Shown here: positions 32,642 to 40,958 of the stretch, one piece after another
Layout of the letters: each line of letters begins with the position of its first letter
Numbering within the stretch: the first letter of the stretch is position 1
Origin: Solobacterium sp.
GTDB taxonomy: Bacteria; Bacillota_I; Bacilli_A; Erysipelotrichales; Erysipelotrichaceae
Length of the DNA: 50,790 bases
Direction of reading: 5' to 3'
NCBI GenBank assembly: GCA_017459725.1
Contig: JAFUCL010000086.1
Coordinates: forward strand, 1-50,790
Made by a program: the position numbers and the translations under genes
Notes under the pieces: generated by a model
The model's input: the letters and a program-made list of their open reading frames with translations, nothing else
Database searches by the model: none
Told to the model about the DNA's origin: nothing

Positions 32642-33211
32642 ATGAAATGTACTGAATGCGGACATGAGAATCTGATCAAGGCCAAATACTGTGCGAAATG
32701 CGGACATCCCTTTACGGAAGAGCAGCGCAAAGCCGCTTACAATGCGACCATATTCGGCAAACTGGACATGATGAAAAAGGCCAGGAGCTATGCAACATTG
32801 TCATTTATCACAGGCCAGATGTGGTTCAAGGTGCTTATGCTGGCTCTTGTTATTCTGTACGGTATCCTGACGCATGCCAACCAGGGAACGAAAATGAAGA
32901 TCCTGGAAAGCGATGCATACACGGTGGATCACAATACGCAGCTCAATGAGTATTATCTGTATACGGATCTTGATGAACTGACGGTGCAGCTGTATGTGCC
33001 GGGCAAGCCTTCCGGTGTGGAAGTGCATACGTGTGCTGATGACGGCACTGAGATCTCCGCAAAGACGTTTGCGCTGAGTGATCCGATTGTGCTTATGAAA
33101 CAGGATGGTGTGCAGTACAGGATTGATGCTGTATATGATAATGACAGCCAGGAACTTACCGTGCTTGTCTATGACAGTGCAGAACGGGAAGCATATGCTG
33201 CGGGACAGTGA
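32642..33211 (+). CDS. Zinc-ribbon single-pass membrane protein
   Basis: The 189-residue protein has a zinc ribbon (CTECGHENLIKAKYCAKCG, 3-21), a helical linker and one membrane segment (about 61-77, WFKVLMLALVILYGIL). A C-terminal domain of about 100 beta-rich residues is probably outside the cell. AGGGGGACGGGAAG precedes ATG 32642. The longer reading from 32531 overlaps the preceding frame and is rejected. It follows the interrupted zinc-ribbon gene and resembles members of the 8.9-22 kb cluster in architecture but not obviously in its external sequence. Confidence 0.8.
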   Translation: MKCTECGHENLIKAKYCAKCGHPFTEEQRKAAYNATIFGKLDMMKKARSYATLSFITGQMWFKVLMLALVILYGILTHANQGTKMKILESDAYTVDHNTQLNEYYLYTDLDELTVQLYVPGKPSGVEVHTCADDGTEISAKTFALSDPIVLMKQDGVQYRIDAVYDNDSQELTVLVYDSAEREAYAAGQ

Positions 33212-33240
33212 TGCTGTTTAAAAACAATGCATAAATATAC

Positions 33241-33266
33241 AAAAAAGCAGGACATTCATCCTGCTT
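33241..33266 (-). terminator. Terminator of the carboxylesterase gene
   Basis: AAGCAGGA pairs with TCCTGCTT around CATTCA. The A run at its left is the T tract for the minus-strand gene. Confidence 0.82.
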
Positions 33267-33274
33267 CAGGGTGG

Positions 33275-34861
33275 TTAATACAGCCACCTTTTCTTTACGT
33301 TTTCCTTGGCCGGGAATTTCATGGCAAACTTCGGATTGATCGTACTGTAGAAAGCCATCAGCTCATCATCGAAGTTGACTCTGGCATCCGCATCTGTATC
33401 GAAGATCATCGTTACCAGTTCATCCTCTGTGCACGGTTTCCATTCCGGCAGAAGGGCATGGTTGGGATTGCCTGTCTTGGCAAAGTTTGTGAAGGCTTTG
33501 CAGAACTGATCCTGTACATGTTCCGTAACACCTTCGATATTGCATAACGGTGTCTCCAGGGCATTGCCGAAGGCAAACGGAATATCTGCACAGTGCCATG
33601 CGCGCTTGCCGCCGTCAACCGGGAATTCCAGCGTCATGATGTAGTTGTAGTTCGGGGCTGTGCATTCCTTTACACGGCGTCTGATCATATCCTTGGTGGT
33701 CGGTCTGAACATCATATCGAGCGTCAGCACATTCAGGATATTCACACCGGGATATGCCTTCTTGTACAGTTCGATCAGCTTGGTGCCGTCTTCCTTGCCA
33801 TATTTGTCGATGATAATCTGTTCGCGTTCCTTTTCAGGCACGGCATTGAGGTCATTGATCGGATTGCGGCCGAATTCACACAGCTCGGTGCCGAAGATGG
33901 TCGGGATATTCTTTGAATGCTCGGATACACCGTTGTAGGCGACATAGCCTTCATACCAGCCGTTCTTCTGCGGACCCCAGCCGATGGCATAGCCTTCCTT
34001 CTTGAGGTTGTTGAGAGCTCTGCCCATGGCAATTTCCAGAACCATGGCCGGTGCTTCCAGCAGAACATTGAAGTCATGTTCGGGAGAACCGAGTTCTTCC
34101 ATGATGGCTTCGGCAATCTGCTTGCCTGTAGCGGTTGTATAGACCAGACCGTCATCATCGGGAATGGAACCGGACATGACGATTGCTTTGTGGAAGAGAC
34201 CTGCAGCTGCGGGGATCTGCTCCAGTGCGGATACCTTGCCGCCGCCCCCGGACTGACCGAAGATAGTGACGTTATTGGGGTTGCCGCCGAAACTGCGGAT
34301 ATTGTCATGCACCCACTGCAGGGCTGCGACGATATCTGCCATACCGGCATTGACGGAGTTGGCATACTTTTCACCGTATGCACTGACATCCAGGAAACCC
34401 AGTACATTGAGTCTGTGGTTCAGGGTAACGCAGACAACGTCTTCATTTCTTGCCAGGTTGTCGCCGTCATAGTAGGAGATCTCGATTGCGGATCCGCCGG
34501 AATAACCGCCGCCGTGCAGCCAGACCATGACTGCTTTGTTGGCATTGGGATCCAGTGTATTCGTGAATACGTTCAGGAACTGGCAGTGCTCGTCTTCCGG
34601 CCAGAAACGGTGGGGAACGCGGATTTCTCCCTGGGGCTGTCTGGTGCGCGGTCCTTCCGGACTCGGGCAGTTGAGACCGTAATCCAGGGCATCCTTAATG
34701 CCGTCCCACGGTTTAACCGGTCTTGGCTGTTCGAAACGGTCTGCGTCTGCGTACTTGATGCCGCGGAACTGGTATACACCGTCATAGAAGAAACCTCTTA
34801 GGATTCCCTTGTCAGTTTCGGCCAGCGGCCAGTCAGTGCGGCAGATAAATGATTTTGTCAT
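33275..34861 (-). CDS. Type B carboxylesterase
   Basis: The 528-residue alpha/beta-hydrolase belongs to the carboxylesterase/acetylcholinesterase-like family. The oxyanion motif is HGGGYSGGS (116-124). The nucleophile Ser204 sits in FGQSGGGGKVSA. The acid region is around GTELCEFG, and the catalytic His is in RAWHCADIPFAFGN. It hydrolyses carboxylic esters, with an unknown substrate; no signal peptide is seen, so it is cytoplasmic. ACGGAGGACAAT precedes ATG 34861. A long plus-strand ORF (33917-34801) is only its antisense shadow. It is divergent from the broken histidine phosphatase gene. Confidence 0.92.
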   Translation of the reverse strand: MTKSFICRTDWPLAETDKGILRGFFYDGVYQFRGIKYADADRFEQPRPVKPWDGIKDALDYGLNCPSPEGPRTRQPQGEIRVPHRFWPEDEHCQFLNVFTNTLDPNANKAVMVWLHGGGYSGGSAIEISYYDGDNLARNEDVVCVTLNHRLNVLGFLDVSAYGEKYANSVNAGMADIVAALQWVHDNIRSFGGNPNNVTIFGQSGGGGKVSALEQIPAAAGLFHKAIVMSGSIPDDDGLVYTTATGKQIAEAIMEELGSPEHDFNVLLEAPAMVLEIAMGRALNNLKKEGYAIGWGPQKNGWYEGYVAYNGVSEHSKNIPTIFGTELCEFGRNPINDLNAVPEKEREQIIIDKYGKEDGTKLIELYKKAYPGVNILNVLTLDMMFRPTTKDMIRRRVKECTAPNYNYIMTLEFPVDGGKRAWHCADIPFAFGNALETPLCNIEGVTEHVQDQFCKAFTNFAKTGNPNHALLPEWKPCTEDELVTMIFDTDADARVNFDDELMAFYSTINPKFAMKFPAKENVKKRWLY

Positions 34862-34914
34862 ATTGTCCTCCGTGATGTTGTATTATGCAACGTTTGTGTA
34901 TGCTGTTAATATAC

Positions 34915-34920
34915 TATAAT
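34915..34920 (+). promoter_or_regulatory. -10 box before the histidine phosphatase gene
   Basis: A perfect TATAAT at 34915-34920, 32 bases before the start codon. The best -35 (TTGTGT, 34894-34899) is weak and 15 bases away. Confidence 0.45.
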
Positions 34921-34951
34921 GTGAAACAGGTGTACATAGGGGGATGATAAT

Positions 34952-35534
34952 ATGCTGTATCTGATCAGACACGGACAGACCGATGTGAACAGGGATAAAA
35001 GACTGCAGGGAAGAATGGATGCCCCGCTCAATGAAAAAGGTGTTGAGCAGAGTGCGGAAGCCGGCAGACTTCTGCATCACGCAGGCATTGCATTTGACAT
35101 GGTATATTCAAGCCCTCTGATCAGAGCCGTACAGACCGCAAAGGAAATCACGGATGCGGATATTCATCACCGATGACAGGCTTCTGGAAATGGACTACGG
35201 CCCGTATGAAGGCATGGACCTGCGCAATCCCGCTCCTGAAATCACCGCTTTCTTCAGTGACTTTGCCCATACACCTGCGCCGGCCGGCATGGAACAGCTG
35301 GCGGATGTAACGGAAAGACTCGGATCCTTCCTGGCAGAGATCCTCCCGGAAGCAGAGACGAAGAACATCCTTGTCTCCACACATGCGATTGCCCTGAAAG
35401 GGGCACTGGAATACCTGATGCCGGAATCACAGGGCAGCTGGTGGCCGCGCTTCATCGGCAACTGTGCGGTGTTTGCGGTGAAGGCGGAAAACGGTGCGTA
35501 CGGAAAGCCGGAGGAGCTTACCTTCACGGAATAA
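34952..35534 (+). pseudogene. Histidine phosphatase (phosphoglycerate-mutase-like), frameshifted
   Basis: The first 75 codons read MLYLIRHGQTDVNRD and LQGRMDAPLNEKG with the RHG catalytic motif, up to AVQTAKEITDAD. The frame then runs to a stop. The continuation IFITDDRLLEMDYGPYEGMD, LVSTHAIALKGALEYLM and NCAVFAV lies one frame later (from about 35154) and ends at 35534. Together they are a complete histidine phosphatase of about 190 residues. A shift of one frame near 35150-35170 breaks it. It could be a true pseudogene or a base-calling error; I see no slippery site typical of programmed frameshifting. GGGGGATGATAAT precedes the start. Confidence 0.85.
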
Positions 35535-35580
35535 GTACATATACAGGTGGTATATTATTTGTGTAAGACAGGTGATTGCC

Positions 35581-36303
35581 ATGAGAAACATGATCAGAAT
35601 CATTGCCATAGTACTGATACCGGTGCTGTTTTCCTGTGCTTCCCGGGTGCCTGCACGGTGCCGGATCATATACACCGGTGATACGGATCTGCTGCTAAGC
35701 GGACCAAGTGAGGCATATGCGGCAGACAGCGTGCAGGTGAAGGTTGTGCAGAATGAAGAAGTTCGCACGGTTGTGAAGCTGAACGGACGCCTTCTGCAGG
35801 AGAAGAGTGACGGCACATATGTATTTATCATGCCGGAAGGAGATGCTGAGATCATGCTGGAGAAACAGGAGAAAACACCCGTACAGGAAGAAGAAAGAAA
35901 GCTGACCATGTTAGTGGACTGCTACACACGCACCGGTATGGATGAGCCGTACAGTGAAACGGTTCTGTACCGTGATCAGAACGGAAATCTGCTGGTGGAA
36001 GAGTATGAAAACGGCGGTTCTGATAATGAAATCTGCAGGGCATACGCAGCTTCCGCAGATGCATACGAGCAGGCGATGAAACTGATCCGGAAATACGGTA
36101 TGGCGGAATGGGCTGAGAAAGGATTGGCAGGACCGGAAGGAACGCTGATGGTATGCAGATTTGCGGATAACGGCACGTATTACCGGGCTTCCAGCGAGGA
36201 AGTGCCTTCGGGATATGACGGATATAAGGAAATTGAGGAAGTGCGGAAGGTGCTGCAGGATGCGGCAGACCGCAGTCAGCTTCTCTACGAGAAAAGACAC
36301 TGA
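35581..36303 (+). CDS. Putative lipoprotein of unknown function
   Basis: The 240-residue protein has a lipoprotein signal with lipobox LFSC (about residues 16-19). A short Thr/Gly/Asp region follows, then a beta-like segment with GTYVFIMPEGDAEIML that resembles domains of surface proteins. A C-terminal half with LTMLVDCYTRTGMDEPYSE and a helical end comes last. No named domain is recognised. CAGGTGATT precedes the ATG. It would be anchored at the outer membrane face. It is followed by a hairpin shared with a small minus-strand gene. Confidence 0.75.
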   Translation: MRNMIRIIAIVLIPVLFSCASRVPARCRIIYTGDTDLLLSGPSEAYAADSVQVKVVQNEEVRTVVKLNGRLLQEKSDGTYVFIMPEGDAEIMLEKQEKTPVQEEERKLTMLVDCYTRTGMDEPYSETVLYRDQNGNLLVEEYENGGSDNEICRAYAASADAYEQAMKLIRKYGMAEWAEKGLAGPEGTLMVCRFADNGTYYRASSEEVPSGYDGYKEIEEVRKVLQDAADRSQLLYEKRH

Positions 36304-36326
36304 GAACAGATCATACAGACATAAAG

Positions 36327-36360
36327 AAATACGGGGTGCATATATGCACTCCGTATTTTC
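36327..36360. terminator. Bidirectional terminator
   Basis: GAAATACGG and GTGCATA pair with TATGCAC and CCGTATTTTC around a single G-T step. The hairpin serves the lipoprotein gene and the converging 40-residue gene. Confidence 0.78.
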
Positions 36361-36367
36361 GGCTGTG

Positions 36368-36490
36368 TCATTTCTTTTCGGTGATATCACGGACCGCTTC
36401 GCGAAGGATCTCTCTGACTGCTTCCTTATCTTCTTCACTCAGAGTGATCTTTTCAGCAGCGGCATCAGTGAGTTCTTTGTATAATTTCAT
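36368..36490 (-). CDS. Small 40-residue protein
   Basis: This short gene has a credible full set of signals. GGAGGCGGAG lies just before the ATG, a promoter lies 21 bases upstream (36511-36538), and a terminator lies downstream. The product MKLYKELTDAAAEKITLSEE, then DKEAVREILREAVRDITEKK, is a highly charged, probably helical protein without cysteines or a membrane segment. No family is recognised. It lies alone, convergent with the lipoprotein gene and divergent from the flavodoxin gene. Its function is unknown; a small regulator or protein-binding peptide is possible. Confidence 0.65.
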   Translation of the reverse strand: MKLYKELTDAAAEKITLSEEDKEAVREILREAVRDITEKK

Positions 36491-36510
36491 CTCTCCGCCT
36501 CCGCAGTTTT

Positions 36511-36538
36511 ATTGTACATGAAATCGGGATGATGTCAT
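36511..36538 (-). promoter_or_regulatory. Promoter of the 40-residue protein gene
   Basis: On the minus strand: ATGACA (36533-36538), a 16-base spacer and TACAAT (36511-36516); both boxes differ by one base from consensus. Confidence 0.6.
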
Positions 36539-36567
36539 TTCCGTTATACTTCCAAATTTCTCCAGAA

Positions 36568-36590
36568 GTTTTCCACATTCGGTGGAAAAG
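36568..36590. repeat. Perfect inverted repeat TTTTCCAC-N5-GTGGAAAA
   Basis: Positions 36569-36576 and 36582-36589 are exact reverse complements around ATTCG. The same 9-mer GTTTTCCAC occurs in the IS66 leader region. TTTTCCACA is one base away from a DnaA box, and TTGATAAC lies about 45 bases further on. This is not enough to claim an origin. Confidence 0.5.
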
Positions 36591-36654
36591 TCACAAAACA
36601 GGCTTGGCAATGCGGTTTTTCGCTGTTGATAACTGATAAAAAAAGATTGCATCA

Positions 36655-36682
36655 TTGCCCGTAATCTGTTCTGTTGTACAAT
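36655..36682 (+). promoter_or_regulatory. Promoter of the flavodoxin/cyclophilin operon
   Basis: TTGCCC (36655-36660), a 16-base spacer and TACAAT (36677-36682), 21 bases before the ATG. Confidence 0.5.
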
Positions 36683-36703
36683 ACAGTAGAAAGGCAGGTG
36701 CGT

Positions 36704-37189
36704 ATGAAGACTGCTGTAATCTGTTATTCGCTCAGCGGCAATACCATCCGGGCAGCGGAACAAACCGCGGAAGAACTCGGTGCAGACCTGATCAGACTTG
36801 AGCCGGTGAAGGCATATCCGGTGTCCGGCTTTATGAAGTACTTCAGGGGCGGCCGTGATGCGACGCTGCATCTGTCCTGTCCGCTGAAGCCGTATGATTT
36901 CAGCGGGGATTATGACTGTGTGATCTTTGCGTTTCCTGTATGGGCTGCCTGTGTAACACCGCCGCTGCGTACATTCATTGCGGAGAATATGGATAAACTG
37001 CGTACAATGAAACAGGCTGCGGTTGTCTGTCAGAGCGGCAGCGGGGCTGAGAAAGCACTGGCAGAGCTGGAGAAGCAGACCGGTGTGAAGCTGAGCGGAC
37101 GTCTTGTGCTGATCGATCCGCTGGAGAAACCGGATCCGGAGAACAACACGAAGATACATGCATTCTGCGTATCGCTGAAGGGGGAATAA
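36704..37189 (+). CDS. Flavodoxin-like protein
   Basis: The 161-residue protein has the phosphate-binding loop of the flavodoxin fold (CYSLSGNTIRAAE, residues 6-18). An FMN-associated loop (FAFPVWAACVTPPLRTF) and the last conserved strand (QAAVVCQSGSGAEKAL) follow. It should carry FMN and shuttle electrons, or act as a small quinone reductase, in the cytoplasm. The start MKTAV at 36704 has AAAGGCAGG upstream. It is separated from the cyclophilin gene by 2 bases, suggesting co-translation. Confidence 0.85.
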   Translation: MKTAVICYSLSGNTIRAAEQTAEELGADLIRLEPVKAYPVSGFMKYFRGGRDATLHLSCPLKPYDFSGDYDCVIFAFPVWAACVTPPLRTFIAENMDKLRTMKQAAVVCQSGSGAEKALAELEKQTGVKLSGRLVLIDPLEKPDPENNTKIHAFCVSLKGE

Positions 37190-37191
37190 CA

Positions 37192-37764
37192 ATGAAGAAA
37201 TGGAAGAAGACTGCGGCAGTGCTGTGTGCGGCAGTGCTGCTGGGCTGCGGCAGTAAACCGCAGAGCTCCGTATCGGCACAGGAAGCTGTGCGCGTGGAGA
37301 TGACCGTGAAGGATTACGGTACGATCGTTATGGAGATGGATCCCGTGAACGCGCCGATTACGGTGGAGAACTTTGTAAAGCTTGCGGAATCAGGCTTCTA
37401 TGACGGACTGACATTTCACCGTATTATGGACGGATTCATGATCCAGGGTGGTGCTTCTGCCAACAAGCCGGCAACGATCCAGGGTGAATTCAGTTCCAAC
37501 GGCTGGGAGAACAAACTCTCGCATGTTAAGGGAACGGTATCCATGGCCAGAGCCAATGATCCCAACAGTGCCAGTTCCCAGTTCTTTATCTGTGTGGCGG
37601 ATGACCGTTTCCTGGACGGTGACTACGCTGCCTTCGGAACGGTTGTGGAGGGTCTGGAAATTGCCGAGAAGATTGCCAAGGACGCCAAACCGGTGGACAA
37701 CAACGGCACCATTCCGAAAGACGAACAGCCCATCATTGAAAAGATGGTAGTAAAGAGACCGTAG
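37192..37764 (+). CDS. Cyclophilin-type peptidyl-prolyl isomerase lipoprotein
   Basis: The 190-residue protein has a lipobox LLGC after a short signal peptide and a full cyclophilin domain: FHRIMDGFMIQGG and MARANDPNSASSQFFI. The active-site Arg, Phe, Met and Gln are visible. It catalyses prolyl cis-trans isomerisation of proteins folding outside the membrane. It starts two bases after the flavodoxin stop, using a GGGGGA ribosome site inside the flavodoxin gene. A clear terminator follows. Confidence 0.93.
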   Translation: MKKWKKTAAVLCAAVLLGCGSKPQSSVSAQEAVRVEMTVKDYGTIVMEMDPVNAPITVENFVKLAESGFYDGLTFHRIMDGFMIQGGASANKPATIQGEFSSNGWENKLSHVKGTVSMARANDPNSASSQFFICVADDRFLDGDYAAFGTVVEGLEIAEKIAKDAKPVDNNGTIPKDEQPIIEKMVVKRP

Positions 37765-37765
37765 G

Positions 37766-37788
37766 ACGCACGATATGTGCGTTTTTTT
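37766..37788 (+). terminator. Rho-independent terminator after cyclophilin gene
   Basis: ACGCAC pairs with GTGCGT around GATAT, followed by seven T. Confidence 0.88.
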
Positions 37789-37814
37789 CTTTGTGGCGGC
37801 AGTACCTGTGTGTC

Positions 37815-37823
37815 TGCTAAAAT
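37815..37823 (+). promoter_or_regulatory. Extended -10 promoter of the oxidoreductase/aminopeptidase pair
   Basis: TGCTAAAAT (box 37818-37823) lies 26 bases before the start at 37850. Confidence 0.45.
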
Positions 37824-37849
37824 AAATGGGAAAATGTGAGGAAGCATGC

Positions 37850-38863
37850 ATGCTCAGAACAGCAATCATCGGTAACGGGAAAGGCATCAACCGCTATCAT
37901 ATTCCCTTTATCCTGAAGACCGGAAAATTCGAAATCACCACGGTATATTCCCGCAGCGGCAAGTCTAAGTGGGCGCCTGTTGAAGGTGTTCACTACACGA
38001 CGGATATCAATGATATCTGGGCGGACAATCCCGATCTTGTGGTCATCTCCACACCTTCGGATACCCATGCCGCATATGCCAGGCTTGTGCTGGAACACGG
38101 CTTCAATGCCCTGGTGGACAAACCGTTTGCGGAAACAGCAGAAGAGGCAGAGGAACTGTTTGCCCTGGCAAAGCAGAAGGGTTTATTCCTGCAGTGCTAT
38201 CAGAACAGGCGCTTTGATTCCGACTTCCTGACCGTTCAGAAAGTCATCGAAAGCGGTAAACTGGGTGATCTGCTGGAAGTGGAAATGCACTTTGATTACT
38301 ATCGTCCGGAGATACCGGGGAATGTGCATACATACAGCCGCATCAATTCCTATGTATACGGACATGCATGTCATACGGTGGATCAGGTGCTGTCGTATTT
38401 CGGTGAGCCGGAACATATCGTATATGATGTCAGACAGCTGCTGGGTGAAGGCAGGATGAATGACTACTTTGACATGGATTTCTTCTATCCCGGTCCTTTG
38501 AAGGTATCCGTGAAGTCCAGTTATTTCCGCCTGAAGGAACGTGCAAGCTTCATCGTATACGGGAAGAAAGGTGTCTTTGTCAAACAGACCAAGGACCGTC
38601 AGGAGGAACATCTCAAGCAGTTCTATATGCCTGACCATGAAGACTTCGGTCTTGATCTGCCTGAACATTACGGAACTCTTACATACATCGATGACAGCGG
38701 TGATGTGCATGAAGAGCGTGTTGTCAGTGAACGCGGTGATTATGCCCGTTTCTATGAAGCAGTCTATGTTTCAATTGCGGAAGGAAAGGAAAAGCTGGTG
38801 AAGGATGAAGAAACCATTGCCCAGCTGAGAATACTTGAAAAAGCCTGTGAACATCTGAAATGA
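37850..38863 (+). CDS. Gfo/Idh/MocA-family oxidoreductase
   Basis: This 337-residue NAD(P)-dependent enzyme has an N-terminal Rossmann fold (LRTAIIGNGKGINRYHIP), the family VDKPF motif (about 94-98) with its catalytic Lys, and a second domain with GHACHTVDQVLSYFGEP. It oxidises or reduces a sugar or related polyol; the exact substrate is unknown. The start MLRTA at 37850 has GTGAGGAAG upstream; a start eight codons earlier is less likely. The M29 aminopeptidase gene follows after 9 bases. Confidence 0.92.
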   Translation: MLRTAIIGNGKGINRYHIPFILKTGKFEITTVYSRSGKSKWAPVEGVHYTTDINDIWADNPDLVVISTPSDTHAAYARLVLEHGFNALVDKPFAETAEEAEELFALAKQKGLFLQCYQNRRFDSDFLTVQKVIESGKLGDLLEVEMHFDYYRPEIPGNVHTYSRINSYVYGHACHTVDQVLSYFGEPEHIVYDVRQLLGEGRMNDYFDMDFFYPGPLKVSVKSSYFRLKERASFIVYGKKGVFVKQTKDRQEEHLKQFYMPDHEDFGLDLPEHYGTLTYIDDSGDVHEERVVSERGDYARFYEAVYVSIAEGKEKLVKDEETIAQLRILEKACEHLK

Positions 38864-38872
38864 GGAGGAAAT

Positions 38873-40075
38873 ATGAATCTTGAAGAAATGAAGCGCAAGT
38901 ATGCGTATACCCTGGCCAGGGTGGGACTGAATGTGCAGAAGGGACAGCCTGTATTGGTGGAAGCGTGCGTGGAAGGTGCTGCGTTCACACCGGTATTTGC
39001 GGAGGAATGCTACAAACTCGGTGCCTCCAATGTCATCGTGCATTACCTGGACGAAGCAAACATGAAAGTGGCTGCGAAATACCGCAGTGCGGAAGATGTA
39101 AAGGCAGTGGAAGACTGGGAAGTGCTGCAGAATCAGAAGTATCTTGATGAAGGTGCCTGCTATGTAAGACTTGAGGGTGTCAATCCTGCTTTGATGGCTG
39201 ATGTGCCGGAGGATCAGGCTAATGCGGTCTTTGCCCATGTGGATGCGGTGCGCAACATCATGCGCAAGGCCAGCCGTGAGAAGCACTGCCAGTGGCTGAT
39301 CGCCATGATTCCTACACAGGAGTGGGCAGACTGGATCCTGCCGGATATCCCTGCGGAATCACGTCTGGAGGAGCTCTGGAAGCTGCTGCTGAAGCTCTGC
39401 TACATCGATGAAGAGAACGATGTTGTAAAGACATGGGAAGAGAAGAAGCAGCGCAAGGCAGAACGCGGCAACAAGATCGATTCCTACCACTTCACCAAGC
39501 TGCACTACACCGCTTCCAACGGCACAGACCTCACCATTGAGCTGACACCGGATTCAAAGTTCGGCGGCTTCAGAGGCGGCGCTATTCCGTTCTCACCGAA
39601 TATCCCGACCGAAGAGATCTGCACGACACCGGAGAAATTCGGCACGGAAGGTGTTGTCTATGCGACCAGACCGCTGCTGCTCGGCGGCAAGGCCATTGAG
39701 AACTTCGGCTTCCGCTTTGAAAAGGGAAAAGTCGTGGAAGTGATTGCCGGAGAAGGAAAGCAGATGCTGGAAGCACTGGTGCAGATGGATGAAAACTCCG
39801 GTTACCTGGGTGAATGCGCACTGGTGGAATACCATTCCCCGATTTCCATGTCCAACCGTGTATACTACACAACGCTGATCGATGAGAATGCGTCCTGCCA
39901 TCTCGCCCTTGGCAGAGGTCTCAGCAGTGTGCAGCCAAAGGACAGCCGCTATACCTTCAACGATGCCGTGATCCACATTGACTTCATGATCGGCACCGAG
40001 GATATGCATATCACCGGCACCACGGAAGACGGCAGGGAAGTTGTCATCTTTGACCAGGGCGATTTCGCCATATAA
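38873..40075 (+). CDS. M29-family aminopeptidase
   Basis: The 400-residue metalloaminopeptidase of the AmpS/thermophilic aminopeptidase family removes N-terminal residues in the cytoplasm. Visible family elements are FRGGAIPFSPNIPTEEICTTP (first metal-binding Glu), GYLGECALVEYHSPIS (Glu), ASCHLALGRG (His) and the final IDFMIGTEDMHITG and VVIFDQGDF (His and Asp). These residues form a two-metal site. GAGGAGGAAAT precedes the ATG. The gene is probably co-transcribed with the oxidoreductase upstream and ends at a strong hairpin. Confidence 0.93.
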   Translation: MNLEEMKRKYAYTLARVGLNVQKGQPVLVEACVEGAAFTPVFAEECYKLGASNVIVHYLDEANMKVAAKYRSAEDVKAVEDWEVLQNQKYLDEGACYVRLEGVNPALMADVPEDQANAVFAHVDAVRNIMRKASREKHCQWLIAMIPTQEWADWILPDIPAESRLEELWKLLLKLCYIDEENDVVKTWEEKKQRKAERGNKIDSYHFTKLHYTASNGTDLTIELTPDSKFGGFRGGAIPFSPNIPTEEICTTPEKFGTEGVVYATRPLLLGGKAIENFGFRFEKGKVVEVIAGEGKQMLEALVQMDENSGYLGECALVEYHSPISMSNRVYYTTLIDENASCHLALGRGLSSVQPKDSRYTFNDAVIHIDFMIGTEDMHITGTTEDGREVVIFDQGDFAI

Positions 40076-40080
40076 AACAC

Positions 40081-40104
40081 AATACCCCGGCATGCCGGGG
40101 TATT
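40081..40104. terminator. Bidirectional terminator
   Basis: AATACCCCGG pairs perfectly with CCGGGGTATT around CATG, between two convergent stop codons. Confidence 0.85.
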
Positions 40105-40921
40105 AATCAAATTCACTTATATCGTGTTCTTCAAAGCCATTGTCACCCAATACATACAGTGAGCGGAAACCGCATCTTTGGATCATTTCCAAAGCTTCCG
40201 GGAAGAAGCAGTCCAGATACCGTCTGTCATGGCAGTCGCTGCTCAGCACCAGCCGGGCATGCCGCTCATGCATATACCGCAGCAGTTTCTCAGACGGATA
40301 GGGATCATGCCGGTAACCGCGGGCAATGGCGCCGGTATTGACCTCAAACAGCTTACATGGTGCAAGCACATCAATACAGCTGAGGGCAGCCTGTATACTC
40401 ACGGAATCATCGAAGGACAGTCCGGGTATTCTCTCTTTGAACTTGGTGATCAGGTCAAGATGACCGATGATATCCACTTCATCCCAGTCTGCCATCTGCC
40501 GCACCTCTGCGTAGTAGGCCTTAGCCAGGGCAGCAGGATCACCGTGATAGAGCTCATTGAGAATGCGCAGGAAGATTTCCGGTGAATGATCAAGCGGAAG
40601 AATAACACCGTCGGCTTCCAGGAAGTGCACACTGCCGATGATATAGGCAAAGGGCTTCTTCTCCGGACAGCGTCCGCGCACATCCTGTTCAAGTCCGAGG
40701 TAAATCTTCAGCCGGTCCTGCATGCGCTGCTGCAATTTCAGAACATCTTTGATATAGGCTTCCTGGGCTTCAGGTGTCATCGCTGCCTGATCTATGGACA
40801 GCCTGCCATGTCCGGAAAAACCGAGACTGTCAAAGCCAAGTCTTATTGCTTCTTCAGCCATTTCTGCCGGTGTATCTCTGCCGTCACAGTATACGGTATG
40901 GGTATGCAGGTTCTGTTTCAT
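40103..40921 (-). CDS. PHP-family phosphatase (histidinol-phosphatase-like)
   Basis: The 272-residue protein has the PHP metal-binding motifs: NLHTHTVYCDG at the N-terminus, GFSGHGRL, IIGSVHFL, DIIGHLDLITKF and SSDCHDRR near the end. These bind a trinuclear metal centre that hydrolyses a phosphomonoester. Histidinol phosphate is the best-known substrate of this group, but no histidine-biosynthesis genes are nearby, so the substrate is open. No good ribosome binding site is seen before ATG 40921; translation may be weak. Confidence 0.85.
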   Translation of the reverse strand: MKQNLHTHTVYCDGRDTPAEMAEEAIRLGFDSLGFSGHGRLSIDQAAMTPEAQEAYIKDVLKLQQRMQDRLKIYLGLEQDVRGRCPEKKPFAYIIGSVHFLEADGVILPLDHSPEIFLRILNELYHGDPAALAKAYYAEVRQMADWDEVDIIGHLDLITKFKERIPGLSFDDSVSIQAALSCIDVLAPCKLFEVNTGAIARGYRHDPYPSEKLLRYMHERHARLVLSSDCHDRRYLDCFFPEALEMIQRCGFRSLYVLGDNGFEEHDISEFD

Positions 40922-40958
40922 GGAAACATCTTAACGTATCGGGAAAGGAAAGGGAATT

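Noticed and set aside
33917..34801. 294-codon plus-strand ORF
   Set aside because: Exact antisense to the type B carboxylesterase, whose catalytic motifs are convincing.
34952..35176. Programmed frameshifting in the histidine phosphatase
   Set aside because: No slippery heptamer or downstream structure visible at the shift; decay or base error is simpler.
36541..36660. Replication origin or DnaA-box cluster
   Set aside because: Only near-matches (TTTTCCACA, TTGATAAC) and no dnaA or dnaN nearby; the repeat is reported without that claim.
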